Assembly (NCBI RefSeq): GCF_015477605.1
Contig: NZ_JADLQX010000026.1
Coordinates: 1 to 64,000, forward strand
Direction of reading: 5' to 3'
Source: Nocardia amamiensis
GTDB lineage: Bacteria; Actinomycetota; Actinomycetes; Mycobacteriales; Mycobacteriaceae
Length of the DNA stretch: 64,000 nt
Positions 1 through 8,293 of the stretch are shown here, in pieces (within the stretch, counting starts at the first letter, position 1; every line of letters starts with the position of its first letter). The notes below the pieces were generated by a model, which was not told the origin of the DNA, searched no databases, and was given only the letters and a program-made list of their open reading frames with translations. Both the position numbers and the translations under genes were made by a program.

Positions 1-2
1 GT

Positions 3-374
3 GCCGGGGCCGGGCAGGCGGCTGGGGGTGACCCGCAGGCGGCTGGGTGCATCCCACCGGGCACCGGCGCACCCGGCGCACCCGGAGTTCCCGCACCCGG
101 CGCACCCGCACCACCCGCACCCGCCGCGCCCGGCGCACCCGCACCCGCCGCGCCGGGCGCATCTACACCCGCGGCGCCGGGCTCGCCTGGACACGAGGCG
201 GCGCCCGGCGGCGATCCCGAATCCGGGATCGGCCCCGAACCCGAACCGGCTACCGAACCCCAGCCCGAACCCGCCGCCGAATCCGCTCCCGCCCCGCCAC
301 CGGGCATCACCCTGCCCTTCGGCATCGTCATCCCCATCCCCGGACCACCACCTCCGCCTGCGCCGGCGGGTTGA
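3..374 (+). CDS. C-terminal end of a Pro/Ala-rich protein (5' end outside window)
   Basis: An open frame enters from the left edge and ends at TGA 372-374. It has no start codon in the window, so it is a partial gene. The visible ~123 residues are low-complexity, alternating Ala/Pro/Gly, then an acidic Glu-Pro stretch, ending in a short hydrophobic segment (ITLPFGIVIPIPG) and a PPPPPAPAG tail. This frame fits far better than the His/Arg-rich readings in the other two frames, because codon third positions are almost all G/C and the composition resembles the Pro-rich tail of the protein at 1000-2289. It is probably a surface or cell-wall-associated protein of the same general type; the function is unknown. 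The last ~22 bases of the gene form the first part of the tandem repeat array that follows. Confidence 0.6.
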   Translation, partial: AGAGQAAGGDPQAAGCIPPGTGAPGAPGVPAPGAPAPPAPAAPGAPAPAAPGASTPAAPGSPGHEAAPGGDPESGIGPEPEPATEPQPEPAAESAPAPPPGITLPFGIVIPIPGPPPPPAPAG

Positions 375-890
375 TCGGGTCCGGGCGCAAACCTGCCGAC
401 CGCCCGGCTCGCCGAATGCGGGATAGGTGACGTCGCCCGCCACTCGGGAGCACGGATGCGGGTCGATAGCGAATCGTCTGTCCTGTGTTATCTCCGCCTG
501 CGTCGGCGGGTTGGTCGAGGTGAGGCGCGCACCTGCCGACCGCCCGGCTTGCCTGAATGCCGGGTGGGTGACGTCGCGCCGCTGGGCGGCACGGATGCGG
601 GTGGATCCAAATTGTCTTTCCTGTGTTATCTCCGCCTGCGTCGGCGGGTTGGTCGAGCTGAGGCGCGCACCTGCCGACGGCCCGGCTTGCCTGAATGCCG
701 GGTGGGTGACGTCGCGCCGCTGGGCGGCACGGATGCGGGTGGATAGAGAATCGTCTTTCCTGCGTTACTTGCGCCTGCACTGGTGGTTTGATGGAGTCAG
801 GGCGCATACCTGCCGACGGCCCGGCTTGCCCGAATGCGGGATGGGTGATGTGGCGCCGCTCGGCGGATACGGGTGTATAGAGACACCCGC
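352..890. repeat. ~139-bp tandem repeat array, about 3.9 units
   Basis: Four imperfect units start at about 352, 492, 630 and 769 (periods 140, 138 and 139 bp), recognisable by ctccgcctgcg near the start and acctgccgac at 391, 531, 669 and 808. Units 2 and 3 are nearly identical; the first and last are more diverged. Each unit carries an inverted repeat cccggc-N10-gccggg (intact in units 2 and 3, degraded in 1 and 4) and a short gacgtcgc element. Unit 1 begins inside the 3' end of the upstream gene and contains its stop codon; in later copies the TGA reads TGG or TTG. The array therefore looks like amplification of the gene's 3' end plus flank. It fills most of a 625-bp space without a convincing gene. 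Confidence 0.8.
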
Positions 891-945
891 ACCAACCATG
901 ACGCGTGCCCCCCAATTGGTATACGCGGGGCGACTGGGCCAATCG

Positions 946-973
946 TTGGCTAACCCCGTAACGAACCTTTATT
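946..973 (+). promoter_or_regulatory. Candidate sigma-70-type promoter for the gene at 1000
   Basis: TTGGCT (946-951), a 16-bp spacer, then TTTATT (968-973), placed 26 bp before the ATG at 1000 and directly after the repeat array. The -10 matches consensus at 4 of 6 positions. It is plausible but not strong. Confidence 0.35.
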
Positions 974-999
974 AAGAGCATTCGATTCGAGGTGAACTC

Positions 1000-2289
1000 A
1001 TGGCCACAGTCGGAATATCACCGGAGCAGACCGTGGTGCGGGGGGTCGTGCTCTCGGTGCAGCAAGGTAGGCCGCCGGCCGTGCTGCGGGAGATGGAACG
1101 GCCGGTCGAGCAGTCGGCCGCCGCGTCGGTCGCCGCCACCCTCGAGGCGTTGACGGGCACGGACGCCGATATCGAGATCGATGACGTCGCCATCGCGTAC
1201 CGAACCGTTCCCGAGCGCCGGGCGATCGTGTCGCACCTGTCGTCGGCATCGTGGCATTCGTCGTCACTCGTATCGACCAAAACGGCTCTGCGCGCATTGC
1301 TCGACGACTTACCGGAATTGGCGGAGCACAGCACCGTGCTGGTGTTGGAGGTCCTCGGCTACCACACGGCATACCTGGTGGTCGGACCGCGGCGCGACGA
1401 GATCCTGGCCTCGGGCTCCTGGTCGTCCGGCGTCGTCGACGCCGATACCGCGAGCCAGGCGATCGGCCGGATTCGGTCGGCGTTGGAGGCGGCCGGATCG
1501 CTGCCCGACGTCGTCGTACTCTGCGGCACGTCGGCGGGTAAGCCGGATGTGGTGTCCGCGGTGCGGCTCGGGCTTGCCGCACCCGTGACCATCGCGCCCC
1601 ACTTCGCCAACGCGGCCGCGTACGGCGCCGCCCTGGTGGCAGCCGCCCCCTTCCGCAGCGTTCCAGCGGTAGCGGTTCCGGCTGGCCGGCGTCAAACCGG
1701 GCGAGCGATCCTGGTCGCGGCGGCCATCGCCGCCTTGGCGGGCGGAGCCGCGGCCGCGGTCGTTCAGGCGCCCGAAGACCGACCGGCGAACACCGAAATT
1801 CGCGGCCCCGTGGCGGGCCCGGCTCTCGCGCAGGAACCCATGCCGCAGGCCCAGCCGGTCATCCAGATCCCGGCGGCCCCGCCTCCTGCGGTCGATCCCA
1901 TGCCCGTGGCGACGACGCTTCCGTATCCCGAACCGTCTTTGCCGCCCGCGCCGCCTCCTGTGTCAGCCGAGGCCCAACTGCCCGGTCAGCCCGAGCCGCC
2001 CCCGCCGCCCATGCCTCCCGACCTGCTGCCTGGTCAGCCCTATCCGGGGCAGCCCCCGACGCACAGGCCGCACCCGACGACGTCGGCACCCGAATATGCT
2101 CGGGCTCCCGCCGAGGCCCAACGACCTGGTGAGCCCGGGCCGCCCCCGCCCATGCCTCCCGACCTGCTGCCGGGTCAGCCCTATCCGGGGCAGCCCCCGA
2201 CACAACGGCCACATCCGACGACGTCGGCACCCGAACATGCTCCGGCTCCCGCCGGTGCACCCAACGACAGTTTCCGCCTTCCGGGTTAG
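1000..2289 (+). CDS. Membrane-anchored protein with ASKHA-like N-domain and Pro-rich repeat tail (DUF7159-like)
   Basis: 429 residues. The start ATG is preceded by gaggtg about 6 nt upstream. Residues 1-230 form a globular Ala/Val-rich domain of alternating strands and helices that resembles the actin/Hsp70-like (ASKHA) fold of mycobacterial DUF7159-type proteins. One hydrophobic segment follows (about 235-257), then a proline-rich tail. The tail contains two near-identical copies of about 45 residues built on PPPPMPPDLLPGQPYPGQPP and HPTTSAPE. The topology suggests a cytoplasmic domain with an external Pro-rich stalk reaching into the cell wall. The Ser/Thr kinase pair starting 259 bp downstream on the same strand could act on it, but that is inference from position only. 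No catalytic motif is visible; family assignment is moderate and function unknown. Confidence 0.7.
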   Translation: MATVGISPEQTVVRGVVLSVQQGRPPAVLREMERPVEQSAAASVAATLEALTGTDADIEIDDVAIAYRTVPERRAIVSHLSSASWHSSSLVSTKTALRALLDDLPELAEHSTVLVLEVLGYHTAYLVVGPRRDEILASGSWSSGVVDADTASQAIGRIRSALEAAGSLPDVVVLCGTSAGKPDVVSAVRLGLAAPVTIAPHFANAAAYGAALVAAAPFRSVPAVAVPAGRRQTGRAILVAAAIAALAGGAAAAVVQAPEDRPANTEIRGPVAGPALAQEPMPQAQPVIQIPAAPPPAVDPMPVATTLPYPEPSLPPAPPPVSAEAQLPGQPEPPPPPMPPDLLPGQPYPGQPPTHRPHPTTSAPEYARAPAEAQRPGEPGPPPPMPPDLLPGQPYPGQPPTQRPHPTTSAPEHAPAPAGAPNDSFRLPG

Positions 2290-2548
2290 TCCCGCCGCCC
2301 TCGAGGCGCCGACCCAGCGGTCGTACAGGCGGGGTGGGGACAACCACTGGAAGCTGAAGGAACGGTCGCTCGATGGCGGCTGAGCCGAGCCGGAAACGCA
2401 CCCTGGGGAGCGACCACCGCGTAGCGCTTGGTGGGGGTGGTCGGCCCTGCGCTACACGGGGGCAGGCGGGGCGGCGAGGTGCGCATAACCTACGTCGGCG
2501 GACGGCGTGAACCCCGGTATTCTCCTCCGTCAGGGAGGAGGGCGCGTC

Positions 2549-4027
2549 GTGTCCATGCAGCCTGGCGACGTCTTCGCTGGTTATCGAATCGTGCGCCGGA
2601 TCGGTGCGGGCGGGATGGGGGCGGTGTATCTCGCCGAGCATCCGCGATTACCACGCAGGGACGCGGTGAAGATCCTCGATCCGGAACTCGGTGCCGACGC
2701 GGAGTTCCGCGCCCGGTTCGAGCGGGAGGCCGAACTCGCTGCCCGGCTCGAGCATCCGAACGTGGTCTCCATCTACGACCGCGGCGCGGAAGGCGAGCTG
2801 CTCTGGATCGCCATGCGGTACGTCGACGGGCTCGACGCGGCCGAATTGGTGCGCCGCGGCCCCGCCGTGCTGCCCGCCCAGCGGGCGGTGCGGATCGTCG
2901 CCGCGGCGGCCCGTGGGCTGGACGCGGCGCATCGCAGCGGACTGCTGCACCGCGACGTGAAACCGGCGAACATCCTGGTTTCGACGGCCGATGACGGCTC
3001 GGACGCGGTCCGCATCACCGACTTCGGCATCGCGCGCTCCCTGGACGCCGCCGCGACGCTGACCACGACGGGAGCCGTGCTGGCCAGCTTCGCCTACGCC
3101 GCACCCGAGCAGCTGACCGGCGCACCGCTCGACCACCGCGCCGACATCTACTCCCTCGGCTGCACCCTCTACGAAATGCTGACCGGGACAGTCCCTTTCG
3201 GTCGGCGCACGCCCGCGGCGACCTTGCAGGCGCATCTCTACGAGCCGCCGCCGCGGCCCTCACAGGCGAACCCGAGGCTGCCCCCGGCGATCGACGAGGT
3301 CGTCGCCCGCGCGATGGCGAAGAATCCGGCGTCGCGGTACGCCAGCTGCGGCGAAATGGCGGACGCGGCACTGCGCGCACTGGATGCGCCGTCGAATACC
3401 CCGGTCGCCACGGTATTTCAGCAGGCCCCGCCACCGCGAGCGCACAGCGGACTTCTGGCGTTCAGCACGGGGATGGTCGCCCTCGTCATGATCGCGGTGC
3501 TCGCCGTGGTGCTGGTCCGTAGCGGCGGACGAACCGGGCAGCCGGTCGCCGCCCCGTCGTCGACCATGTCGCCATCCACGACCGGCCCGGTGCCCACCAC
3601 ACCGACCGCGTCCGCGTGGGGAGCCGCCGCCTACATCGTCGACGCGTTCCCGAATCTGCTTCCGGCGGATCCGGAAGGCGCTGGCTACCAAGGGATGCGC
3701 TGCGCCCTCAACGACGACCGCGGCGCGTGGCTGCACTGCCCGGCCGCCACCGCCGACGGGATCAACGTCAACATCCGTTGTGACCCGTCCCGTCGTCCGG
3801 TGACCTATACGTCCGACACGCTCGGCCGCACCGATCTGCACGAACAGCCATGGACGCGGCCGTCGGGCAGCGGCACCGTCCGGTGGGCCACCGACGACCT
3901 CGCCGGCTTCGGCCTGCTCGACGTGGCCTTCACCGACCCGCACCGCAATTTCTGCACGGTCAGCGCGTCCGGCGGGAACGGCGGCCGGGATGTGTACGAC
4001 AGATGGTGGATCGGCGCGCCGATCTGA
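2549..4027 (+). CDS. Transmembrane Ser/Thr protein kinase (PknA/B-type)
   Basis: A Hanks-type eukaryotic-like kinase that transfers phosphate from ATP to Ser/Thr. It has a Gly loop IGAGGMG (residues 18-24), VAIK-type Lys41 in DAVKIL, the catalytic loop HRDVKPAN with Asp136, DFG Asp158, and APEQ in the P+1 region. A single membrane segment spans about 302-324, followed by a Ser/Thr/Pro linker and an extracellular domain of about 140 residues with four cysteines. That domain is related to the one in the next kinase (LLP-P-G-GYQG-RC pattern) and is not PASTA. GTG 2549 is chosen because ggaggag lies 8 nt upstream; ATG 2555 is the alternative. The next kinase starts 19 bp after the stop, so the two are probably co-transcribed. 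The extracellular ligand is unknown. Confidence 0.93.
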   Translation: MSMQPGDVFAGYRIVRRIGAGGMGAVYLAEHPRLPRRDAVKILDPELGADAEFRARFEREAELAARLEHPNVVSIYDRGAEGELLWIAMRYVDGLDAAELVRRGPAVLPAQRAVRIVAAAARGLDAAHRSGLLHRDVKPANILVSTADDGSDAVRITDFGIARSLDAAATLTTTGAVLASFAYAAPEQLTGAPLDHRADIYSLGCTLYEMLTGTVPFGRRTPAATLQAHLYEPPPRPSQANPRLPPAIDEVVARAMAKNPASRYASCGEMADAALRALDAPSNTPVATVFQQAPPPRAHSGLLAFSTGMVALVMIAVLAVVLVRSGGRTGQPVAAPSSTMSPSTTGPVPTTPTASAWGAAAYIVDAFPNLLPADPEGAGYQGMRCALNDDRGAWLHCPAATADGINVNIRCDPSRRPVTYTSDTLGRTDLHEQPWTRPSGSGTVRWATDDLAGFGLLDVAFTDPHRNFCTVSASGGNGGRDVYDRWWIGAPI

Positions 4028-4046
4028 GCTGCAGAACGGGACGGGT

Positions 4047-5537
4047 ATGGCGTTGCGTGTGGGGTCGGTAGTCGCCGGGTATCGGATCGAGCGCACGCTC
4101 GGCGCCGGTGGCATGGGGACGGTGTACCTGGCGCGCCATCCCCGGCTGCCGCGCTCGGTGGCGTTGAAGGTGCTCGACGCGTCCGCGGGCTCGGATCCCG
4201 AATTCCGCGCTCGGTTCCAGCGTGAAGCCGAACTGGCGGCGCGACTGGATCATCCGAACATCGTGGAGATCTACGACCGCGGCAGCGAGGACGGGCAGCT
4301 GTGGATGTCGATGCGCTACGTGGCCGGTTCGGACGTGGCGCGGTTGATCGCGGGGCACGCGCTGCCGCCGAGCCGGGTGGTGGAGATCCTCACTCAGGCC
4401 GCGGACGGGCTCGACGCCGCCCATCGGCGCGGCCTGCTGCACCGGGACGTCAAACCGGCGAATCTCCTGGTCGCCCCTGGCGACGACGGTCGCGACCAGG
4501 TGTTCGTCACCGATTTCGGCATCGCGCGCAGCCGCGAGGACACCACCGGCTTGACTGCCGCCGGTGCGCTGATCGCCACGCTCGGTTACGTCGCGCCCGA
4601 ACAGATCAGGGGCGAGCCGCTCGACCACCGCTGCGACGTGTACGCCTTGGGCGCCACGCTGTACCAGATGCTGACCGGCGCCATGCCTTTCGTGCGCAGC
4701 ACGCCCGCGGCGGTGCTGCGGGCGCATCTGGCCGAACCGCCGCCGCGGCCCTCGGCGGCCGATCCGGCTCTGCCCGTCGCGCTCGACGCCGTCATTGCCA
4801 CCGCGATGGCGAAGCGCCCCGCCGACCGCTACGACACTTGCGGGGCACTAGCCGCCGCCACGGTCCGGGCACTCGCCCCGCCTCCCGCGCCATCGCGCCA
4901 GGAACGCGCCGGCACATCAGAGCCGCCCACACGCCCGGCTCGGCGCCTGCTGGTGGCGGCAGCCGGAGTGCTGCTGCTGGTCACCGCGCTCGCCGTGGCC
5001 CTCACCATGGGCGGCAGCACCGTGACGGGCAAGGGAATTCCCGGCAGCGCAACGCTATCCGCTTCCCCGCAGCCCACAACGCCCTCGAGTACCACCGCGG
5101 CCGCACCCGCGTGGGGCCGCAATGCCGACCTCGTCGCGCTGTTCCCCGGACTGCTCCCGGAGACTCCGCAAGGGGTGGGCTATCAAGGCGCGCGCTGCAC
5201 CGACATCAATGTCGTCAACAATGGTGGCGCACCCGCGCTCGAATGCCGGCAGGACAACGGAATCCATTGGTACGTCTGGTCCTTCCGTCGCGGCGACCCC
5301 CGACGCGACTCGACCTTCGAGACCAACATCGACAACGACACCACGCGCCAGGACACCTGGCGCAGGACATCCGGATCCGGACGAGTGCGCTGGAGTTATT
5401 ACCCGGGCGGCAACACGGGACTGCTCACGGTCGGCTTCGACGACCCAGCCCGGGCCTGGGTGGTGCTCGACGTCTCCTGGGATCACCACACCGGCCAGGA
5501 CCTGGTCGACCAGTGGTGGCAATCGGCGCCGCTGTGA
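4047..5537 (+). CDS. Second transmembrane Ser/Thr protein kinase, tandem paralogue
   Basis: 496 residues from ATG 4047, 19 bp after the preceding kinase. It has a Gly loop LGAGGMG, ALKVL lysine, HRDVKPAN with Asp134, DFG Asp156 and APEQ. One transmembrane helix (about residues 309-330) precedes a short Ser/Thr linker and an extracellular domain opening with WGRNADLVALFPGLLP, clearly homologous to the WGAAAYIVDAFPNLLP opening of the upstream kinase. Both proteins share the whole layout (kinase, membrane segment, FP-LLP domain), so the pair arose by tandem duplication. The upstream external domain has four Cys and this one fewer, so ligand or disulfide pattern may differ. The two probably form an operon and may heterodimerise, which is inference. 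Confidence 0.93.
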   Translation: MALRVGSVVAGYRIERTLGAGGMGTVYLARHPRLPRSVALKVLDASAGSDPEFRARFQREAELAARLDHPNIVEIYDRGSEDGQLWMSMRYVAGSDVARLIAGHALPPSRVVEILTQAADGLDAAHRRGLLHRDVKPANLLVAPGDDGRDQVFVTDFGIARSREDTTGLTAAGALIATLGYVAPEQIRGEPLDHRCDVYALGATLYQMLTGAMPFVRSTPAAVLRAHLAEPPPRPSAADPALPVALDAVIATAMAKRPADRYDTCGALAAATVRALAPPPAPSRQERAGTSEPPTRPARRLLVAAAGVLLLVTALAVALTMGGSTVTGKGIPGSATLSASPQPTTPSSTTAAAPAWGRNADLVALFPGLLPETPQGVGYQGARCTDINVVNNGGAPALECRQDNGIHWYVWSFRRGDPRRDSTFETNIDNDTTRQDTWRRTSGSGRVRWSYYPGGNTGLLTVGFDDPARAWVVLDVSWDHHTGQDLVDQWWQSAPL

Positions 5538-5583
5538 GACATCGCGCACCGGCGGCCCGGCTCGGGGCCGATAAGCTGGCCGG

Positions 5584-6807
5584 GTGAGCGCACTAACGGC
5601 CGGATCGGTGGCGATCGCGGAGGACCTGGACGCCGTGACGAGCCGCGGCCCGGAGGACGATCCCGCGGACGCCGGGCTCACCCGCGCGGACGTCGAGTCG
5701 GTGTGGGAATCGGTGCGCGCGTGGTACCGGCTGGGCACCACCCCGGCCATTCAGGTGTGCCTGCGCCGCAACGGCAGAATCGTTGTGAACCGGACCATTG
5801 GCCATGGCTGGGGCAACGCCCCCGGCGACGGGCCGGACGCGGTCCGGGTGCTCGCCACGCCGGACACGCCGTTCTGCGGTTTCTCCACGGCGAAGGGCGT
5901 CGCCGGTGCGCTGATGTTCATGCTCATCGAACAGGGCGCGTTCGGCCTGGACGATCGGGTGTCCGACCACATCCCCGAGTTCGCGGCGAATGGCAAGGCC
6001 GCCATCACGATCGGTGACGTGCTGTCGCACTCCGCTGGGATCCCCTTCGTCACGCCGCCCTATCAGGGCGTCGACCTGGTGCTCGACGAGGACCTGGCCG
6101 TGCGCGCGCTGGCCGAGCTGGTCCCGAGCTGGAAGCCGGGACGCTTCCGCGTGTACCACGCGTTGACCAGCGGACTGGTCCTGCGTCTGCTGGTGCGGCG
6201 GGCGACGGGAAAGCGCCTGCGGGAGCATCTGGCCGAACAGGTGCTGGAGCCGTTCGGATTCCGCTGGACCAGCTTCGGCGTGCGTGCCGAGGACGTGGAC
6301 AAGGTGGTGCCGAGCGTCAAGATCGGTCCGGCTCCGTCGCGGGTGGCGACGTACCTGGCCGGCAAGGCGATCGGTGGACGCATGGACCGCGCGTCCCGCT
6401 CGGCGACCGACGCCTTCCTGACCGCCGAGCTGCCCTCGGGCAATCTGATCACCACCGCGTCCGAGCTCTCGCGGTTCTACGAGATTCTCACCCGCGGCGC
6501 GCCGGACGGCCGCCGGATCATCCGGCCGGAGACGCTGCAGGAGGCGGTGCGGCCGGCGCGGTGGATTCCGGGCGTGGCCGGGCGGGTGAGCCGAGCGGGT
6601 TTCGAACTCGGCGGGCGCAGGTCGAAGTTCGGCCGCGACACCGGATCGCACTTCGGGCGCAGCGGATTGACCACCCAGTACGGCTGGGCTGACCCGGCGC
6701 GCGGGCTGTCCGGAGCGATCCTCACCAGCGGCAAGGCGACCACCGACACCAAGCGGCCGTGGCAGCTGGTCGCGCAGATCTCCGCGACAGTGCCCGCCGA
6801 CCAGTAG
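5584..6807 (+). CDS. Serine beta-lactamase-fold hydrolase (class C / esterase-like)
   Basis: 407 residues. It belongs to the beta-lactamase/penicillin-binding-protein superfamily (Pfam Beta-lactamase type), typically esterases, amidases or D-aminopeptidases rather than true beta-lactamases. The SxxK nucleophile motif is FSTAK with Ser101 and Lys104; the second motif is YHA (Tyr191), slightly unlike the usual YxN. No signal peptide or membrane segment is evident, so it is probably cytoplasmic or peripheral. The start is GTG 5584, 46 bp after the kinase stop, with no strong ribosome-binding site. It may be read through from the kinase operon. The substrate cannot be told from the sequence. Confidence 0.85.
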   Translation: MSALTAGSVAIAEDLDAVTSRGPEDDPADAGLTRADVESVWESVRAWYRLGTTPAIQVCLRRNGRIVVNRTIGHGWGNAPGDGPDAVRVLATPDTPFCGFSTAKGVAGALMFMLIEQGAFGLDDRVSDHIPEFAANGKAAITIGDVLSHSAGIPFVTPPYQGVDLVLDEDLAVRALAELVPSWKPGRFRVYHALTSGLVLRLLVRRATGKRLREHLAEQVLEPFGFRWTSFGVRAEDVDKVVPSVKIGPAPSRVATYLAGKAIGGRMDRASRSATDAFLTAELPSGNLITTASELSRFYEILTRGAPDGRRIIRPETLQEAVRPARWIPGVAGRVSRAGFELGGRRSKFGRDTGSHFGRSGLTTQYGWADPARGLSGAILTSGKATTDTKRPWQLVAQISATVPADQ

Positions 6808-6876
6808 CACGCGGTACCGGCACGGGCGTCTCGAACGCCTCCACCAGTGAGAAGACCTTAGCCACCCGAAAGATCT

Positions 6877-6936
6877 AGTCTGTTAACTCGCTTGTTGCCG
6901 ACCCGTGGGGTCGCGCTAGCGCGAGCGGAACAGACT
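6877..6936 (+). promoter_or_regulatory. Nested inverted repeats in the leader of trpB
   Basis: An outer pair AGTCTGTT (6877-6884) and AACAGACT (6929-6936) encloses a 14-bp perfect palindrome TCGCGCTAGCGCGA (6911-6924). Either an RNA hairpin or a protein operator would fit. No short reading frame with consecutive Trp codons is present, so classical Trp attenuation is not supported. It ends about 40 bp before the chosen trpB start. Confidence 0.5.
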
Positions 6937-6974
6937 GACCCGTCGGCTCTGTGGCGGTGAAAGCGTTGGTGGCG

Positions 6975-8216
6975 ATGAGGATTGATCACGACGTGGCGGC
7001 GAGCGGGTTCCGGCACGAGCTGCTTCCTGATGAGCACGGACGATTCGGCGTTTTCGGCGGCAGATTCGTGCCCGAAGGACTGATGGCCGCGCTGCTGGAT
7101 CTCGAGGCGGCCTACCGCCTGGCGCAAGCCGATTCGAGCTTCGTGGTGGAGTACCGGGAACTGCTGCGCGATCGGGTCGGCCGCCCCACGCTGCTGCATC
7201 AGGTGCGGCGGTTCGGCGAGTTGCTGGGCGTGCCGGGCGTGCGGGTTTATCTCAAGCGCGAGGACATGGCCCACACCGGCGCTCACAAGATCAACAATGC
7301 GCTCGGGCAGGCGCTGCTGGCCCGGCGGATGGGCAAGGGACGGATCGTCGCCGAGACCGGCGCGGGCCAGCACGGCGTGGCAGTGGCGACGGTATGCGCG
7401 ATGCTCGGCCTGACCTGTGTGGTCTACATGGGTACCGACGACATGCGGCGCCAGGCGTCGAACGTGATCCGGATGAACCTGCTCGGTGCCGAGGTGCGGC
7501 CGGTCGACAGCGGATCGCGCCGGCTCAAAGACGCCATCAGCGAGTCGGTCCGCGACTGGGTGGCGAACCTGGACACCACCCACTACTTGTTCGGCACCGC
7601 GGCGGGGCCCGCGCCGTACCCGCGGATCGTGCGGGACTTCCAGACGGTGATCGGCGCGGAGACCAGACACCAGATCGCGCGGGTCGAAGGCCGACTGCCC
7701 GATTACGTCCTCGCCTGCGTGGGTGGCGGCAGCAACGCGATCGGTGTCTTCCACCCGTTCACCGACGATTCGCAGGTGCGGTTGATCGGTGTCGAGGCCG
7801 CCGGGCTCGGGGTCGACACCGGCGCGCACGCGGCGACGCTGAGCATGGGCAGCCCGGGCGAGATCGACGGCTCCTACAGCTACCTGCTGCAGGACGAGGA
7901 CGGCCAGATCGCGCGGACCCACAGCATCGCGGCCGGACTCGATTATCCAGGCGTCGGCCCCGAACTCAGTCACCTGAAAGACAGTGGCCGGGTGAGCTAT
8001 CGCGCGGCCACCGACGCCGTGGCGCTGCGCGGGATGCAGGCGCTCAGTCACACCGAAGGCATCCTCGCCGCGCTCGAATCGGCCCACGCCGTCGGGCATC
8101 TGCTGGAGATGGCCGACCGCGGCGAGGTTCCCGAGGACTCCGTGGTCGTGCTGTGCCTGTCCGGCCGCGGCGACAAGGATCTCGCCGTCGCCGCCGATCG
8201 GCTCGGCGTGGCATAA
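6975..8216 (+). CDS. trpB: Tryptophan synthase beta subunit, orphan copy
   Basis: A PLP enzyme condensing indole with serine to give tryptophan. Hallmarks are the GRFGVFGGRFVPE N-terminal motif, the PLP lysine in HTGAHKINNA, the ETGAGQHG loop, the phosphate-binding GGGSNAIG glycine loop, and an SGRGDKD C-terminus. Length (413 aa) is normal for TrpB. ATG 6975 is preferred (ggtgg just upstream); GTG 6951 and GTG 6957 are in-frame alternatives. There is no trpA, trpC or other trp gene next to it: upstream is a serine hydrolase and downstream a phosphoesterase. It is therefore a stand-alone copy, possibly a second TrpB for indole salvage or a specialised pathway. The inverted repeats upstream suggest its own regulation. 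Confidence 0.95.
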   Translation: MRIDHDVAASGFRHELLPDEHGRFGVFGGRFVPEGLMAALLDLEAAYRLAQADSSFVVEYRELLRDRVGRPTLLHQVRRFGELLGVPGVRVYLKREDMAHTGAHKINNALGQALLARRMGKGRIVAETGAGQHGVAVATVCAMLGLTCVVYMGTDDMRRQASNVIRMNLLGAEVRPVDSGSRRLKDAISESVRDWVANLDTTHYLFGTAAGPAPYPRIVRDFQTVIGAETRHQIARVEGRLPDYVLACVGGGSNAIGVFHPFTDDSQVRLIGVEAAGLGVDTGAHAATLSMGSPGEIDGSYSYLLQDEDGQIARTHSIAAGLDYPGVGPELSHLKDSGRVSYRAATDAVALRGMQALSHTEGILAALESAHAVGHLLEMADRGEVPEDSVVVLCLSGRGDKDLAVAADRLGVA

Positions 8217-8293
8217 CCGCTGCTATCGTCGAAGGTGTTCATGGCGCCGGGGGAGGGACCGCGCGCTTCACCCGCGCACGAGGACGAGCCCTC

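Noticed and set aside
1..430. His/Arg- and Pro-rich readings of 127-141 residues in the other two forward frames
   Set aside because: They are frame shadows: low-complexity products with implausible composition. The frame ending at 374 has normal codon bias and continues from the left edge.
352..890. CRISPR-like array
   Set aside because: Units are ~139 bp, adjoining without unique spacers, and include coding sequence, so this is a tandem duplication.
6811..6974. Trp attenuator or T-box in front of trpB
   Set aside because: No leader peptide with tandem Trp codons and no T-box sequence; only inverted repeats are present.
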